Positions 1-12,500 of a stretch of 64,000 nucleotides of DNA are shown here, one piece after another. The first letter of the stretch is position 1; every line of letters begins with the position of its first letter. Source of the DNA: Anastatus disparis (lineage: Eukaryota > Arthropoda > Insecta > Hymenoptera > Eupelmidae). The stretch lies in contig JAFFSR010000242.1 of NCBI GenBank assembly GCA_017163975.1, positions 1,637,001 to 1,701,000 of the forward strand, given 5' to 3'. Both the position numbers and the translations under genes were made by a program. A model generated the notes under the pieces. That model was not told the DNA's origin, ran no database searches, and worked only from the letters and a program-made list of their open reading frames with translations.

Positions 1-1176
1 ATTTCCAATTTTAATGATTGACATTATTTGTTTAGTTAAAAGTATTAACTATATTATTCATAAGATTTAATAATTGTCAATTTATAATTTAAAATTTTAA
101 TAAAAGAAGATTTGAAAAGTGAAAGTTCCTGTAAATTAGTTAATTATTAAACAAAAATTCATTTATTAATACAAATATTGATATTATTTGAACATAATAG
201 ATTGAATAAAACTCGATTTTTCTCGTTCTTATCTCATACAATTCATTGCTCTCAATACTTGGTACTCACTATTATATACAAAATCGCATTTTTAACTTAA
301 TAAAATGGCTACGGTTGAAATGAAAATAAATTATTGTGCACGAAAAAGCAATAAAGCTGATTCTTCCTTCAGATGATCATTACCGAAGTTTCGTTTGAGA
401 TCACGAGATATTTCGTTCTTATAGGAGAAATATACGATTTTACTCATTTATGGCATAATGTAATATTACTCTTATTTTAACATCAGTGACCACTTTATTA
501 ATTAAAAAACAGGATTAAAAGAGAGGTTCAGCTTAAAATCAACGGATAAGATCTCCCTTACTAATTTCTCTTAAACAAGCAATAATTTTGAGCTGATAAA
601 TTGGCCACCGTTAGATATTAATAAAGCACTGTAAACAACAAAGAACAAAGTAGATTATTTTCTCGTTATGTAATATAGAATTTATTCTTAATTCACGTAT
701 CTATAACGTTAAGTTAGTTATTTAAAAAGTTATTCATTTAAAACAAAGTATTTATTCTTTACTAATTTTGTAAATTTCTTTATTATAATTCAAATAGCTA
801 CATTAGGATTGAGTTTTCCTCTACAAAGTTCAGACTTTTTTTTATGAATTGTGAAAAAATCAAAATAAAATAAACATTAAGCGATGTTTTTATCCAATGT
901 CATCAAATGTTAAAACGTAGCTATATTTTTTATTACGAAAAAAAAAATTGTAATCACGTAGGCCGTTTGATACATTTATGCAATTAAATCGATAAGATAA
1001 GTATTTTAAAAATAATAATAATTGTGTAATTTGCTGTCTTCGATAGTTTAAAGATTAAACAAAAATTCATAATATTTATAATAATACATAAAAAAGTACA
1101 AACTTCAAACAATTTGTTTCTATACTTTTTAGTTAATAATTTATAGGTTTTAAGCATATAATTAAAAAATTTTCGT
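1..1176. other. AT-rich intergenic DNA
   Basis: I see no gene, RNA or repeat that can be supported here. The sequence is dominated by A/T runs and short ORFs broken by frequent stops. A short open stretch around 360-480 has no recognisable content and was not called. Confidence 0.5.
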
Positions 1177-1395
1177 GTTTAAGGCGACTTCGGATTTTAG
1201 GTTATAGGTTTTATTTTTGAGTTTACAAATTACTCTTTCAATATGTAAAATTTTTCAGATTTTTTTATTTTTCACCATTCTACGGATTATAATAAATGGT
1301 GGAAAATTAAAAAATTCGAAAAATTTTAGAAACTGAAAGAGTAATTTGTAAACTACAAAATGAAATCCAACCAAACTTCCGTAGTCGCCTTAAAC
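1177..1395. mobile_element. Palindromic MITE-like element
   Basis: Two arms (1177-1279 and 1295-1395) are imperfect reverse complements around a 15-bp spacer. The ends are GTTTAAGGCGACT and its complement AGTCGCCTTAAAC. A 19-base core, GTTTACAAATTACTCTTTC, occurs in both arms in inverted orientation. There is no coding capacity, so this is a short non-autonomous DNA element or foldback relic. I could not find a convincing target-site duplication, so the superfamily is not assigned. The arms differ at many positions outside the core, which suggests an old insertion. Confidence 0.7.
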
Positions 1396-1877
1396 AATAG
1401 ACATTCATAAAACAATGATATTTACATAAAAAATAATTTTCATTCTTCTTTGTCTTTCTTACAATATTTTGCAGTAGTGTCAGTGCTAAAATTGTTTCTA
1501 ATTAATTTGATTCTATTGTTTATTATCAAAATATTGAAGACTTGTATTACAAAAATAAATATCTTGACTGTAATCAAAATATCTTTATGATTGTGTATAC
1601 GAATTTAATTTATGTCTCGAATTAAAAACTTATTTCAAGTATTAAAAATAGTACTTACATGTGATTGCCTAAATTACCGTTTAACATTATTAAACAAAAA
1701 AAGTCGACCATTTCCATCGCAACATTTTTTTAATTAAATAAACATAAAATTTTCATAATATTTTTAAAAATTTGACATATAACAGTAGCTCTTCATTGGT
1801 TTCATATTATAACATACCCTATCTGATAAAAGAAAATCCGTTAGTTTTTGTGTGAAAGGTAAAATTAAATCTTCCAG
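1396..1877. other. AT-rich spacer
   Basis: Nothing supportable is seen apart from generic A/T-rich sequence between the palindromic element and the candidate exon. Confidence 0.5.
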
Positions 1878-2021
1878 GTACCTGTAAATCCGAACCAGTA
1901 AAAGATGGTCAAAAGGAAATATCAAAGGATCAACATCATGAGGTACCAAAACGAACGCTAGGATTAACCGATGTTCTGACCTTGGATAGCCCTCAAATAC
2001 CACTTCAACCAACTTCTAAAA
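1878..2021 (+). CDS. Candidate isolated coding exon, strand uncertain
   Basis: This roughly 140-bp block is clearly richer in G+C than its surroundings and is open on both strands. Plus reading: acceptor CTTCCAG before 1878, then a charged, polar peptide containing LTDVLTLDSPQIPLQP, and a possible donor GTAAAA at 2022. The length is 144 nt with matching phases at both ends, and its third positions are AT-rich like the genome. Minus reading (2015 down to 1882): a very good T-rich acceptor (TTTTACTTTTAG), a peptide containing FEGYPRSEHRLILAF, and a CAG/GTACCT donor. The minus splice signals are better, while the plus codon bias fits better. I recognise neither peptide. No partner exon is visible nearby, so the gene would extend far away or outside the window. 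It could also be a decayed gene fragment. Confidence 0.4.
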
Positions 2022-2245
2022 GTAAAAAAAAAAGAAACAAAAAAAAATTAAATCAAACACATTTCTGATCTCATTTAACACATACTATAATAGTACTAAA
2101 ATTTATGGTGGTGGTATATACACAATAAGATGAGATCGTTTATGATATTGATGGTACGTATACTTATTTTTTGTTTGTTTACCTTAAGAGAAGGCAATTT
2201 TTTGGTGGATTTATATTAATGTGATCCTTTCATATTCATTCGATA

Positions 2246-2450
2246 GAGGTCTTCAGTGGCTCAGTCGGTAGAACGATGGATTCGTAATCTCGAAGACCCG
2301 AGTTCGAATCCCGTTCTCGTCTGATTCATAAAAGCACCACTGTAAGATATACGTGCTTTGTTCACAAACACACTGATAACCTCCGTCGCTAATTAGTATC
2401 GTAATGATAGTGTAAATATAACGACGTTAAATATTTAAAAAAAAAAAAAT
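2246..2450 (+). mobile_element. tRNA-derived SINE, copy 1
   Basis: The head begins GAGGTCTTCAGTGG and carries an A box (TGGCTCAGTCGGTAG) and an intact B box (GAGTTCGAATCCC), the internal RNA polymerase III promoter. A unique middle follows (GCACCACTGT..GTGCTTTGTTCACAAACACACTGA), then the 3' domain CCTCCGTCGCTAATTAG..ACGACGTTAAAT and an A-rich tail. The same layout recurs in six other places in the window. SINEs have no coding capacity and depend on a LINE reverse transcriptase. This copy has the CTCAG form of the A box, shared with copies 3 and 4. No clear target-site duplication was found. Confidence 0.88.
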
Positions 2451-5400
2451 TAAACACCATCTTTTATGATTTTCTGCTTTTTTTTATTGAAGTAATACCA
2501 AAACTTTGAATCTTATACAAAAAATTATTATTGCATGAGAATTTTTTAAATTAATTTTTTATAGTCCGACAAAAAAATTAATATTTGTTTAGTTTTTATT
2601 TAATGTAATAATTATTGTTGTCTTTTTTTAAATATATTTGATATAACTGTGTAAAAAGCATTGCAATAAATACATGTTCGGATCACCTTAATAATAAAAA
2701 TGCTTTATAATTGATGAAATAAATAATGAGTAGAGATTCGCAAAATAAAAATAATTATTAAAACCAATGAGGAGTTTCGCACATGTGATTTGAAGTCAAG
2801 ATTACAATCGAGGTTCATACGATAACCTTTTATATTTTTGTATTTTAATTGTTTACTTTTATAATGATTTAAGTTTTTATTTTTTTTCGCCGCGTATTGT
2901 AATTAAAATTGTTAATCTAATCCATTAAACGTAATCAACGCGGCTTATTACTTTTAAAATGGCATTAATTGTTTTTCTGTTCAATGCAGATTTTATTCTG
3001 ATTGAATTTTACAACTTGGAATTATATGATTTTGTTGATGTTTAATTGAACTATTTGTTTCGATATTTACATGAAAATTTACATAAAATGTTTGAAAAAG
3101 CCATTAGAGGTCGTTAAATAAAAAATGTATTAAAATAACAGGTTCATCTTTTTATTGATTAAAATATGGAAAAAAGTTTCCATTGTGTCATTTACTGTAG
3201 TACGTCACTGTTATAATCCACGTGTACCTTTGTACTCTTCTGGTTACTAATATATTTGTGATTTTTTAATTAAAATTTAATAAAATCAATTTAAATTCAT
3301 TCAAATTATTTAAATTTTATGTATCTCAAAATGTATATTCTATGAAATTCGTGGAAATTTATTTTTTATAATTAAATACCCTGTAACGGTTATCTTAAAT
3401 TATATGACTTAATTTTAAATGTTAAAATTTTTTATTATAACATTTACATATTCATACGAATAGTACAAAGTCCTTAGAAAATTTATATATCTTACATTAA
3501 TTGATCTGAAATTTCAGAGATGTAACGTAATTGATAATAGTTAATTCATAAAAATTGAAAATAATCATCTATTAAATTATCTTCTATAATATTTTTTAAA
3601 TAAAAATTTTTTTATATTTTATTGAACTAATAAATTTGAATCTTACACTCGTTAAAAAAATTTTAAATTATGAAAAAATTGCAAAAATATTAGGCTCTTA
3701 CATGATTACTTGGTTTTCAAAATTATTTCTTTAATAATATTCAATGAAATTTTTTCTAGAATTAAAAAAAAATATGCTGAATTGCATTCTCTTAGTAAAT
3801 ACATAAAATTACGATTGTTACTGATTAAACGATTTCATTATATCAAGGTAAGTACAATAAATCGTTAATTACCATCGATAATAATAAAATAACATCTTAT
3901 TATGTAAAAAAATCAAGCTATAAAACCTTCCCCATTTCACCTTTGAATATAATTAATTTTTGCAACAAGTGTTAAGTAAAGAGAAAAAAAATTGTTAACA
4001 TGAAATAGCAAAACGTGGAAACCCTTGAGATTATAATGAAACGGTAATTTTATATTAATGAAATTGATATTGGCGTATATCTATTAATCGTGCAAGGTTG
4101 ACATCCTTTCGATAAACTGTGTTTACAAACTATTATTGCGCCTATTCAATGTTACTAATTGCATTTGGGTTAAAGCTATTAGATTAAGATTTAATAATCA
4201 ATAACGATTAATTTTTTTTATTCTTTTTGAGATGAGTCCTTTAAGTTTAATTATTATTTTATCAAATTGTTAGTAATTTAACGTTTGATTTAATGAATAA
4301 ATTACTACAAGTTGTTATAATTTTAATGATGTTTCGTATTATCACTTCAAAAATATTTTTAAATCAATGTTAGCTCTGCATAGATTTTATTACCTTTCAT
4401 TAAATGTTTTTTACTAATTCTAATATAATAATTATTAAATATTATGAACTATTTTGTTTAAAATATAAAAAGTTAAGCTTTCATAGCTGAAATAAAAGAA
4501 ACGGAATCAATAATTTTCTTTGTAATCGAAATAATTCTTTATATAAGTACCTTAGTTTCCTCATACAATAATTTATAATAATATAATCCATGCGCGTAAT
4601 ATTAATTATTTAGTAAATATGAAGATCAATTTTTTCTTCTGAAAATTCTTTTAAAAAAAAAGAAAAGAAACTTGCAAATAAATCACATATTAGTCGATAG
4701 ATTGTGCATTTTATGAAAATATTATTGAAATATGATTGTTGATTAACGTCACCGTATACATTAATACAAAGAATTACGGAAACTATTGGATTTTAAAATT
4801 TTCTTAAAAGCTTATGTTTATAAATCATACATTTTATTAACATATAACGCGAGTAAGGAACGAAAACCGGAATATGATTAATTATGGTAATTTTTAAGGA
4901 AAATAATATTATTTATTTTAATATATATGTATACATTTTTTGTATCAACAGATAATTTTACTCCACAACAGAAAGATCGTTAATCATTTCATTTAAAAAT
5001 TGATTAAAAATTTTCTTACTGCATTATGATTCAATTTATTTATGAATTTTGCAAAAAAAAAAAGAAATTGACTTATCCTTATGTACCGTTCTCACGCAAT
5101 GGAGACTATTTTAATATGCTTCGCAAGAATAATTCAAGTTCATTTTTTTAGAAGCAAATATATATGAGAAAATTGTCAAGTTCGATATCATTTTATGAGT
5201 GATGGTTAAGCACTTGAATATTGTTTAAATCTACTATTTTATTCTTACTTGATAAGATAACTTTACTATTTTTATGTTTCTTTTTTGAAACGTAGTAAAC
5301 TTAAAATATAGTTTAATGTTATTCTGGTTTTGCAATAGAAAATCTGTACGATTTTAAAAATCGTTGTTTTCTAAATGTAGGTCAAAATTCTAACCAAATA

Positions 5401-6011
5401 AATTGATAAAAAATGTTAAAATAAATAATTTTATTTGAATATGATTCAGAATGATACAAAAAAGCATTAAAAAAAAGATTTTGTAATATGTAAAATAAGA
5501 TGAAAAAATTCAAAACAGGTGATAAAATTTCCAATAACATTAAGCTTTTTATTTTGTTTATTTTCTTTTTTTGAAGTTTAAAATATCTTCGACTCTCTAA
5601 CTCAGTTTTTTTCTTATTTATTTTTTTAAAAGTTTATAAATTTTAATGGAAAATTTTGAGAATAAAATTCAAGGTAGTGAATTGATTCAGAATATCCAAC
5701 CAAAGATTTAAAAAGAACCAAAAAGAAAAAATCTAAAATTGTTGGAATATCACCCGTTTTTTCTAATTTTATGAAAAAAAAAACAAATGTTATGCTGCTT
5801 TATCTCGAACTGTTTCAAAATTATGCAACAAAAATTATTTATTTTGATACTTTTTATTGACTCAATAAAAAAAACTATTTTTAAATCGGTAGGACCCAAT
5901 CTGTATAGTCAGAGTTAATATAATGAAATAATTTTCTTTTATTAAAAAAAAAATTTTTGCCATTCTAACCCCAAAATCGCAACTTCGTTGCACTTCCTTG
6001 GCTCTCATGGC
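2451..6011. other. Gene-free AT-rich stretch
   Basis: No supportable gene is seen. The sequence is homopolymeric A/T runs with very short ORFs. The only distinct item is a small GC-rich inverted pair at 2889-2944. Confidence 0.5.
2889..2944. repeat. Small GC-rich inverted repeat
   Basis: GCCGCGT (2889-2895) faces ACGCGGC (2938-2944) across a spacer that continues partial pairing (ATTGTAATT against the flank of the right arm). It stands out because CG dinucleotides are rare around it. It may be a remnant of a longer palindromic element. There is no evidence of function. Confidence 0.35.
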
Positions 6012-6130
6012 AAAAAGTACGGTTTGCAACTGGTATGAAAAGGCTTTTTTCCTCGCCTTCGGCTCGGGCCGTAAACTTCTCGTTTCGTAAATAAAGCCTT
6101 TTCATACCCGTTACAAAATGTACTATTTTA
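6012..6130. mobile_element. Short palindromic MITE-like element, GC-rich core
   Basis: GGTATGAAAAGGCTTT (6032-6047) faces AAAGCCTTTTCATACC (6093-6108). The pairing extends outward imperfectly: AAAAGTACGGTTTGCAAC on the left against GTTACAAAATGTACTATTTT on the right. The centre contains the unusually GC-rich CTCGCCTTCGGCTCGGGCC. No ORF is present. This looks like a short non-autonomous inverted-repeat transposon. The family is not identified, and no target-site duplication is obvious. Confidence 0.6.
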
Positions 6131-9100
6131 TAACATATTTTTATAACCGATTATATAAAAGTATTTTATAATATGAAAAAGTTACAATAAAAATTTACCA
6201 TGATATAATAAAATATTACTTTAGGTTAAATTTTCGTTTTCACATAAAAATTAGTGTGAATTTTCTTTAAATTTAATTAAATGTGCAAGCAAATAAATTT
6301 AAAACAAAACGTGAAATATTCCATAACATATTTTCTTATAAAATCTCCCCTGTAACCAACCAACCAACCAACCCGGTATTATGTATCAAGGACAAAATAA
6401 TACATGTGAACAATTGTGCACGTGGCAATAACACAATCCCGCATTGTAATGACTATCCATAAGCTCAAGGCTAAGGCTATCAAGGTCATAGATTTTCTAC
6501 ATTCCACGAATAAAGCTTATTTTTTTACTTATTTGTTTATTTATATAATTTTTTGTCTCTTCATTTAAAGTCTCGCCACTTCCATCCGGACATCTTTTTT
6601 CTTGCATACATACAATTTATTTGCCACGAACAACACATATGCGGATAACCTCTTGAACGATATTATTACTTGAAGTTTACGAGAGCAAATCTCTTGAGAA
6701 AAGAAGAAAGAAAAAAATGAAATAAACATTGTTAACGAGTTAATTTAGGCGAGTTGATAATGCCTTTAAACAAGCGGAAACAAATATAAATTTACTGATT
6801 GAGAAATAGCAATGACTTACAAATCGTTTGATTATTTCGTTGAAACACAAAAGAATATTTATTTTGACAGTTATTTCAAATTAATTAACATTCGAACATT
6901 GATACTTTCACGCTTTTTTTATTACAGTCATATGACATATATAAAGCAATTCTGAATGAACAAAAGTGACGTATTCAGTATGATTAAATGAGGTTTATCG
7001 TACGACTTTTTTCATTATGAAATACCGATTTTATCGGATAATTGAGCTTGAATTTATAGCAATTTGTGTTTAGATAAATTAGTACAAATTATAAATACAA
7101 AATATACAACTTTTTGTCAGGTAACGTTTTATATACGACTTTTTGAAAATTACTTTTATTATACGAGCTGAAAGTCGAATACAATAAGTGATCATAATTT
7201 ACAGAACTTTTTTTTCACGAAATTAAAAATCGACCGAGTAATTTTCCATTTTTCGACCTAGTACAGAAATTTCGCAAATTTAAAACGTAAAACTTTAAAA
7301 ATATTTAATCTACCCTGAATGAAAACCGGTTACAAGCGCCTAGCATGATATCGAAAGTAATCGTACAAAGCTCATGTGCTAGAAAACCGGTATTCGAAGT
7401 TCGTATTCTATAAATTTTAGGAAATATTTAATATTCCAATATGTAAATGATCTTTCAATGGATTAGGCATCATTTTACGATGCAATTGTGGAGTTTAATT
7501 TTTGTGACGTTAAAAAATTCATAAGTAGGATTGCTAAATTAAAAGTTAGTCATATCTTAAAAATTTACAGTGATTTTTTAAAATATGAAATTACCTTGAT
7601 TTCCTCTATTCTTCACCTGTGGGGCATAAATCTTTTTATCAGAAATTTTTAACCTCTAATTAAAAAGGATGTTTTGCTGACGTCAATTTTATCATGGTTT
7701 TATTAGACTTGAAGATGCACCATCCTTTAGAAACGTTAAATCTTTGTTTGGCACAAAAACATTCAAAGTAATAAGAAATAAAAAACGGGGTTATTGATCT
7801 GAAAAAATATACAGGAAAGTAAAGTAGAAAAAAAGTATCATGATATGACGTGCGCGCGAGAGTGTTAAGTGATTCATTCTTTCGAAAAATTTCACGGTCA
7901 AGGTCGCGAAGATCAAAAAATTGATGAAAAAACTATTTGATGTAACAGGATAAACGTAAAAGTAAACAATAAAAAATTCTTGTTCGGATTATTGTTTCGT
8001 TATATAAATAAAAGATACATTTCTTATTTAAAAATTTTATTATCGCTGATCATATCTTTAATTATCACTTATAAATCAAAATGAGAGCTCATTTACAATT
8101 TCGAAAAAATTGAATTCCAATATTTTATTGTTTTTTGGAGACTAGTTAATTGATAAATATAATTTTAATAATGTAACATAAAAATTTTAATATATACTTT
8201 TAAAATTTAATTTTAAATACATTTCTTTGACATTTAATATTAATAACTGACTTTAAAACAAATTGAATGAATCCTATTAATAATTTAAGTTATACATTTT
8301 TCTTATAAGAAATGTATATTAAGTATTTAAGTATTTATAATCCTCGAACGTCAAATCAGAAATAATAAACAGGAAAATATCCCATATTTTCATACCTGAG
8401 ATCCCTCCGAGTTAATTTTTGTTCTATTTTTTTGCAAAAAAGCAATCGTTCTTTTCTCTCGGATTACAGGTTTGAAAACCCGTCATTGACATGTGGAAAG
8501 ATGACTTTGTAAGATGTGGCACGAAAAATTAAAATTACAGGAAATGAAAATGCCATCGTATAATTTTGATGAAATTAATAAGAAGTTTATACTTTGTTTT
8601 TGAATTTATAATTTATTAATATAGAAAGTTTATTTATTTAAACTTAAAGAAAATAACATAAATTAATAAATTTAAGAATATAAAAAAATATTAGATGAAA
8701 GCTAAGGGTCATATCTTACTCAAAATTTAGACTTAATGTTTTTTTTTTAATATTATAGAAAATAAAATTATTAAATAATTATTTAAATACTAATCGTTTT
8801 ATTGTTCAGTAGAAAAGTTTGATTAAATTTTTAGATTAAAAAGGTTTGTTTAGTTTGATACTTAATTATTAGCAACAATCCCAAAATAATCATAATATTA
8901 TGAAAATTAAAAAATGATTTCAGATTAAAAAACTTACATTTACTTTTAAAATAGTTGTTGCAAAATTGTCTAAGATTCTAAACAGAAATAGATCATTTTT
9001 TTAAAATGTTTAATACTTTAAACAGAAATGAGAAAATCTACACCATCAAGGTTTTGATTTAGCATAATAAATATAATAAAAAATGCAAAAATTAAAAATT

Positions 9101-9239
9101 CGGATGCGTCTGTGCTTGTAATTAATTTACGTTTTTTAAAAGTATTTTTCGTTAATTAAAAAAAAATTATACATGTACAAATTTTTTGGTGTACTGAACC
9201 CTGCAATTTATAATATCTGTAAAAAGATGATAAAAATTT
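6131..9239. other. Gene-free AT-rich stretch
   Basis: No gene is supported. It contains a short CCAA microsatellite at 6353-6373 and a small hairpin, ATACATTTTTCTTATAAGAAATGTAT, near 8292-8319. A segment around 7845-7920 is slightly richer in G+C, with a GTGCGCGCGAG motif, but shows no coding signal. Confidence 0.5.
6353..6373. repeat. (CCAA)n microsatellite
   Basis: Five tandem AACC/CCAA units give a simple tetranucleotide repeat. Such arrays are often polymorphic in length. Confidence 0.8.
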
Positions 9240-9591
9240 CATCCAGGACACTTAAGAAAACGAAAAAAAAACGAGATAATAAAAGCCACAACATTCGTTA
9301 GCGATGACGAAAGCGACCGTAAAGTTTTGTCTATGCAGAAGCGAGTATAGCTCTCGCATCGAATATTTGTGCGCGAAAGGAACAACAAAAGGGATGCTAA
9401 AAGGTAGGGGAGAAATAAAGAGGAAGAAAAAAAAGGAGAATCCTTTCGTTTTATATATGTTATACATATGTGTGCGTAGGATATCAGACGAATGGTAACT
9501 TTCCGTGCCCAAGAGTGGTTAGAGCGGTCATTCCGGGTGCGATGACTTTTAGCATTACTGAGGACAAGAGTGAAGGGCCAAAACACGGCAC
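9240..9591. other. GC-raised island of unknown function
   Basis: Unlike the flanking desert, this 350-bp block has raised G+C and several CpG sites, for example GATGACGAAAGCGACCG near 9304 and GAGCGGTCATTCCGGGTGCGATG near 9523. Short frames are open on both strands across it. The plus frame from 9304 (64 codons) turns lysine-rich through an A/G run and is unconvincing. Near the right end, GTGCCC (9505-9510) can pair with GGGC (9575-9578) or with GGCAC (9587-9591), and GAGTGGTTAGAGCGG resembles a tRNA A-box region, but no B box follows. It could be an old promoter, a first exon, a non-coding RNA or a decayed tRNA-derived repeat. Confidence 0.3.
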
Positions 9592-12500
9592 TGGAAATTT
9601 ACAAACCTTATTTTTATAAAAAAATTTTGTACTTTCTTGCAGTATATAAACCTAGGATTCCTTCCTTCCCTTTTTTTTCTTCTTTCTTTTTGGTTTGTCT
9701 TTTATGAAAGGTGTTTTGTTGGCTTTCGTTTTTCTTGTAATGATGCAGGACTAACTTAACGCGAGGTCGATTATAATCGCATATTGTTTGTTTGCCATAC
9801 CGAGAATTTTATTGGTTGATTACTTTGGGAACTGGTAATTTTTTCGAAAATGCTAAAATGGTTAATGGAATGTGTTGCAAAACAGTGTTGTTAAGCATTT
9901 TTTTTCAAGAACGCGCGTTATTATATGTAATTGAAATATGCTGCACATTTTTTTCAGTTTGATTTAATTTCGTTTTTTTCTTTTACCTTTAAGATTCGTT
10001 CTATTCATTTTAATCACAGCTTTTTATTCGTTATTTTCTTATGAATGAAACGTATAGGTTCTTAGATTCTATTTCACTTAATTGTATAATTACTAACATC
10101 AATTTTCATATTAATTTTTAAAAAAAAGTTTTCTGATTCGAAAACAAATTAAAAATTTTTTAAGTAAAAAATTTTATTGGTTTCTTATTATTTAATTATT
10201 TTATGAACTTAAATACATCATGCATATTCTATTTATTTACCAAAGTACAAATTAAATTTCAGTTAAATTTTCGCATTCTATTAAACAAATATTAAATATT
10301 GTGTAATTCAAAATAATTTAAAAACAGAATTTTATAGTTTTAAAAAATAAAATGTAATGATTAATTGTGATAAAAATACTATTAGTTTTTAATAGAAATC
10401 TATGTATACATATAGCCAAATATACTGAATATCCTAATATAAAATTTCTTAATACCTATCACGATCAATCAAACATATTAAATAAAATGTTTGAGCAACA
10501 AGCAAAATATTTCTCACATATATTTTTGTATTATTGAACCGTTTAGTTTGAATAATTTAAAATTCGAGTATTTTTATTTTTTTATTTTTATTACTATTTT
10601 ATATGATACAAAAGTCTATAATTTAATCAAAGTCAGAAAATGAAAAATTATTCAAATATTGCGTGACGATTGAGTTGGATTAAACGATTTTCCCGTATCA
10701 ATAAAAATATATTGATATTTTTACGCGCACTTTTAACTTCACCGATTTCAAATTACAAAGATATTTAAATTGTATTCTTAAAAACTCATTAAATTATTTT
10801 AGAAACCCATAAATATTTGAAAACAGGAAGAGTTTTTTTAAATAATTTAAATTTTTCGAATCAAATTTTTTTTAATGAAAGTGAATAAAACATTAAACAT
10901 ACGTATCTCTTTGATTCCCATGAAAATATCGATTGTAAATAAATTAAAAAACAGACTACATATTAAAAGAGCGTGATTATTTTAAACAATGTTTCTTGTT
11001 AAAGCATAAGACAATTAAAAATAAATCAGTAAATTTGGTTAGATTTACAACCAAACCTACGCCTTTTTGAATTTTTGACGATCCGATCATAAAATTTTAT
11101 TATAAATTTATAAATTACCAACGACTGATTTTAAATCGCTTTATTACTGATATTATAATGAGATGATTTTCTTGAAGATATAAACCGTGGCTGTATTACC
11201 TGTCAAAAACCGCGATTCATAAAAATTAAAAAAGAAATAAAACATGATGAATAAAAAAACAATAACATAAACATGAGTATAATATCGAACATTCTAGCTC
11301 TGAAAGTTTAATTTTTTATTTTTATTCAAATTAAATAATAAATAAAACAGCTTTTGCTATTATTTATAAAAGATTATTATGTGAAAACATAAGTAATTGC
11401 TTATGAATAATAGTATTTTTGCGGTAATTTGAAACGCCACGATAAAATATTAAAATATCATATTTCAAATAAAACTATCAATAACTTGCATTCTACTAAT
11501 TAAAATTCAGTGCATAAAAATATCTCATTCTTAATTAAAAATTAAATGATGGATTGTTCTGGAAAAGCGTATATTTTTTCTCTTAAAAAAGGTCAAACTG
11601 AATAAAATTGGGAATTATTGATTCATACATAAGCCAATTTGTAATCAAAAATAAACTTTTCATTTAAGTCGTATTTATATTTATTATTTTTCTTAAGATC
11701 AGTTTCTTCAAAATCTCATCTAGTATGTTAATTCTTATAAAATATGTGCAAACGCTGAATATATTTCGATAGAATATTATTTTCTTATTAGCGAGAATGA
11801 AAAAGAGGTTCAAACAATTTAAAAAAGTAGAAAAATTTTTTTTTTTTTTTTTACAAATTAAAGATTCTTTAAAATAAAAAGTAAAAGAACGTTAAGTGCC
11901 TAATTATAATAAAACTTTCCATTATGTTTAGAAAGAGCTAAATATCTTAAGGTGTATTTATAAAAAATGCGATATAGGACGTTCGCCAGTTGAAATAAAC
12001 AGGATATACACATTATAGTGGTTTCTTGGTGCTTATTAACAGAGACTACGTTGCAAAAAAAATTTGACATCAGTCAGATTTGAGTTGCGCGTAGGTGCGC
12101 TAATTTCGTGCACTTTTTTTTGTTTGTGCTCATATGGCGAAAATATCATAAACACAATTTATTACTTTTTATGAAAATATTTATTTTAATTATATAAATA
12201 TCGTTCAAATTGAAATTATTAAAAAAAATTTTTTTTTATTTTATAAATTTGGAATAGATGATTCGATAAAAGTCGTCGCATTAAACTGATATTATATTAC
12301 GTTTTCAGTAGAATAAACCAGTTTTATATTCTCCGTCATAGTGAAATAATCAATCACATCATCTCCAATAATAGATTTTTTTTAAACTGATTTATTTCCG
12401 CACAAAAACTTAATTAAATTTTATTCAGTTTTATAATATATAAGTAATAAATTTAGCGCATACATTAAATGATATATTTCATTCAATATAAGATATTTCG

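Noticed and set aside
2246..2340. tRNA gene call on the SINE heads
   Set aside because: A and B boxes are present, but acceptor and anticodon stems do not pair properly, and the same head is fused to a shared non-tRNA 3' domain in seven places, so these are SINEs and not tRNA genes.
9304..9498. 64-codon frame MTKATVKFCLCR...
   Set aside because: Low-complexity lysine run in the middle and overlapping open frames on the other strand; kept only as part of an unexplained island.
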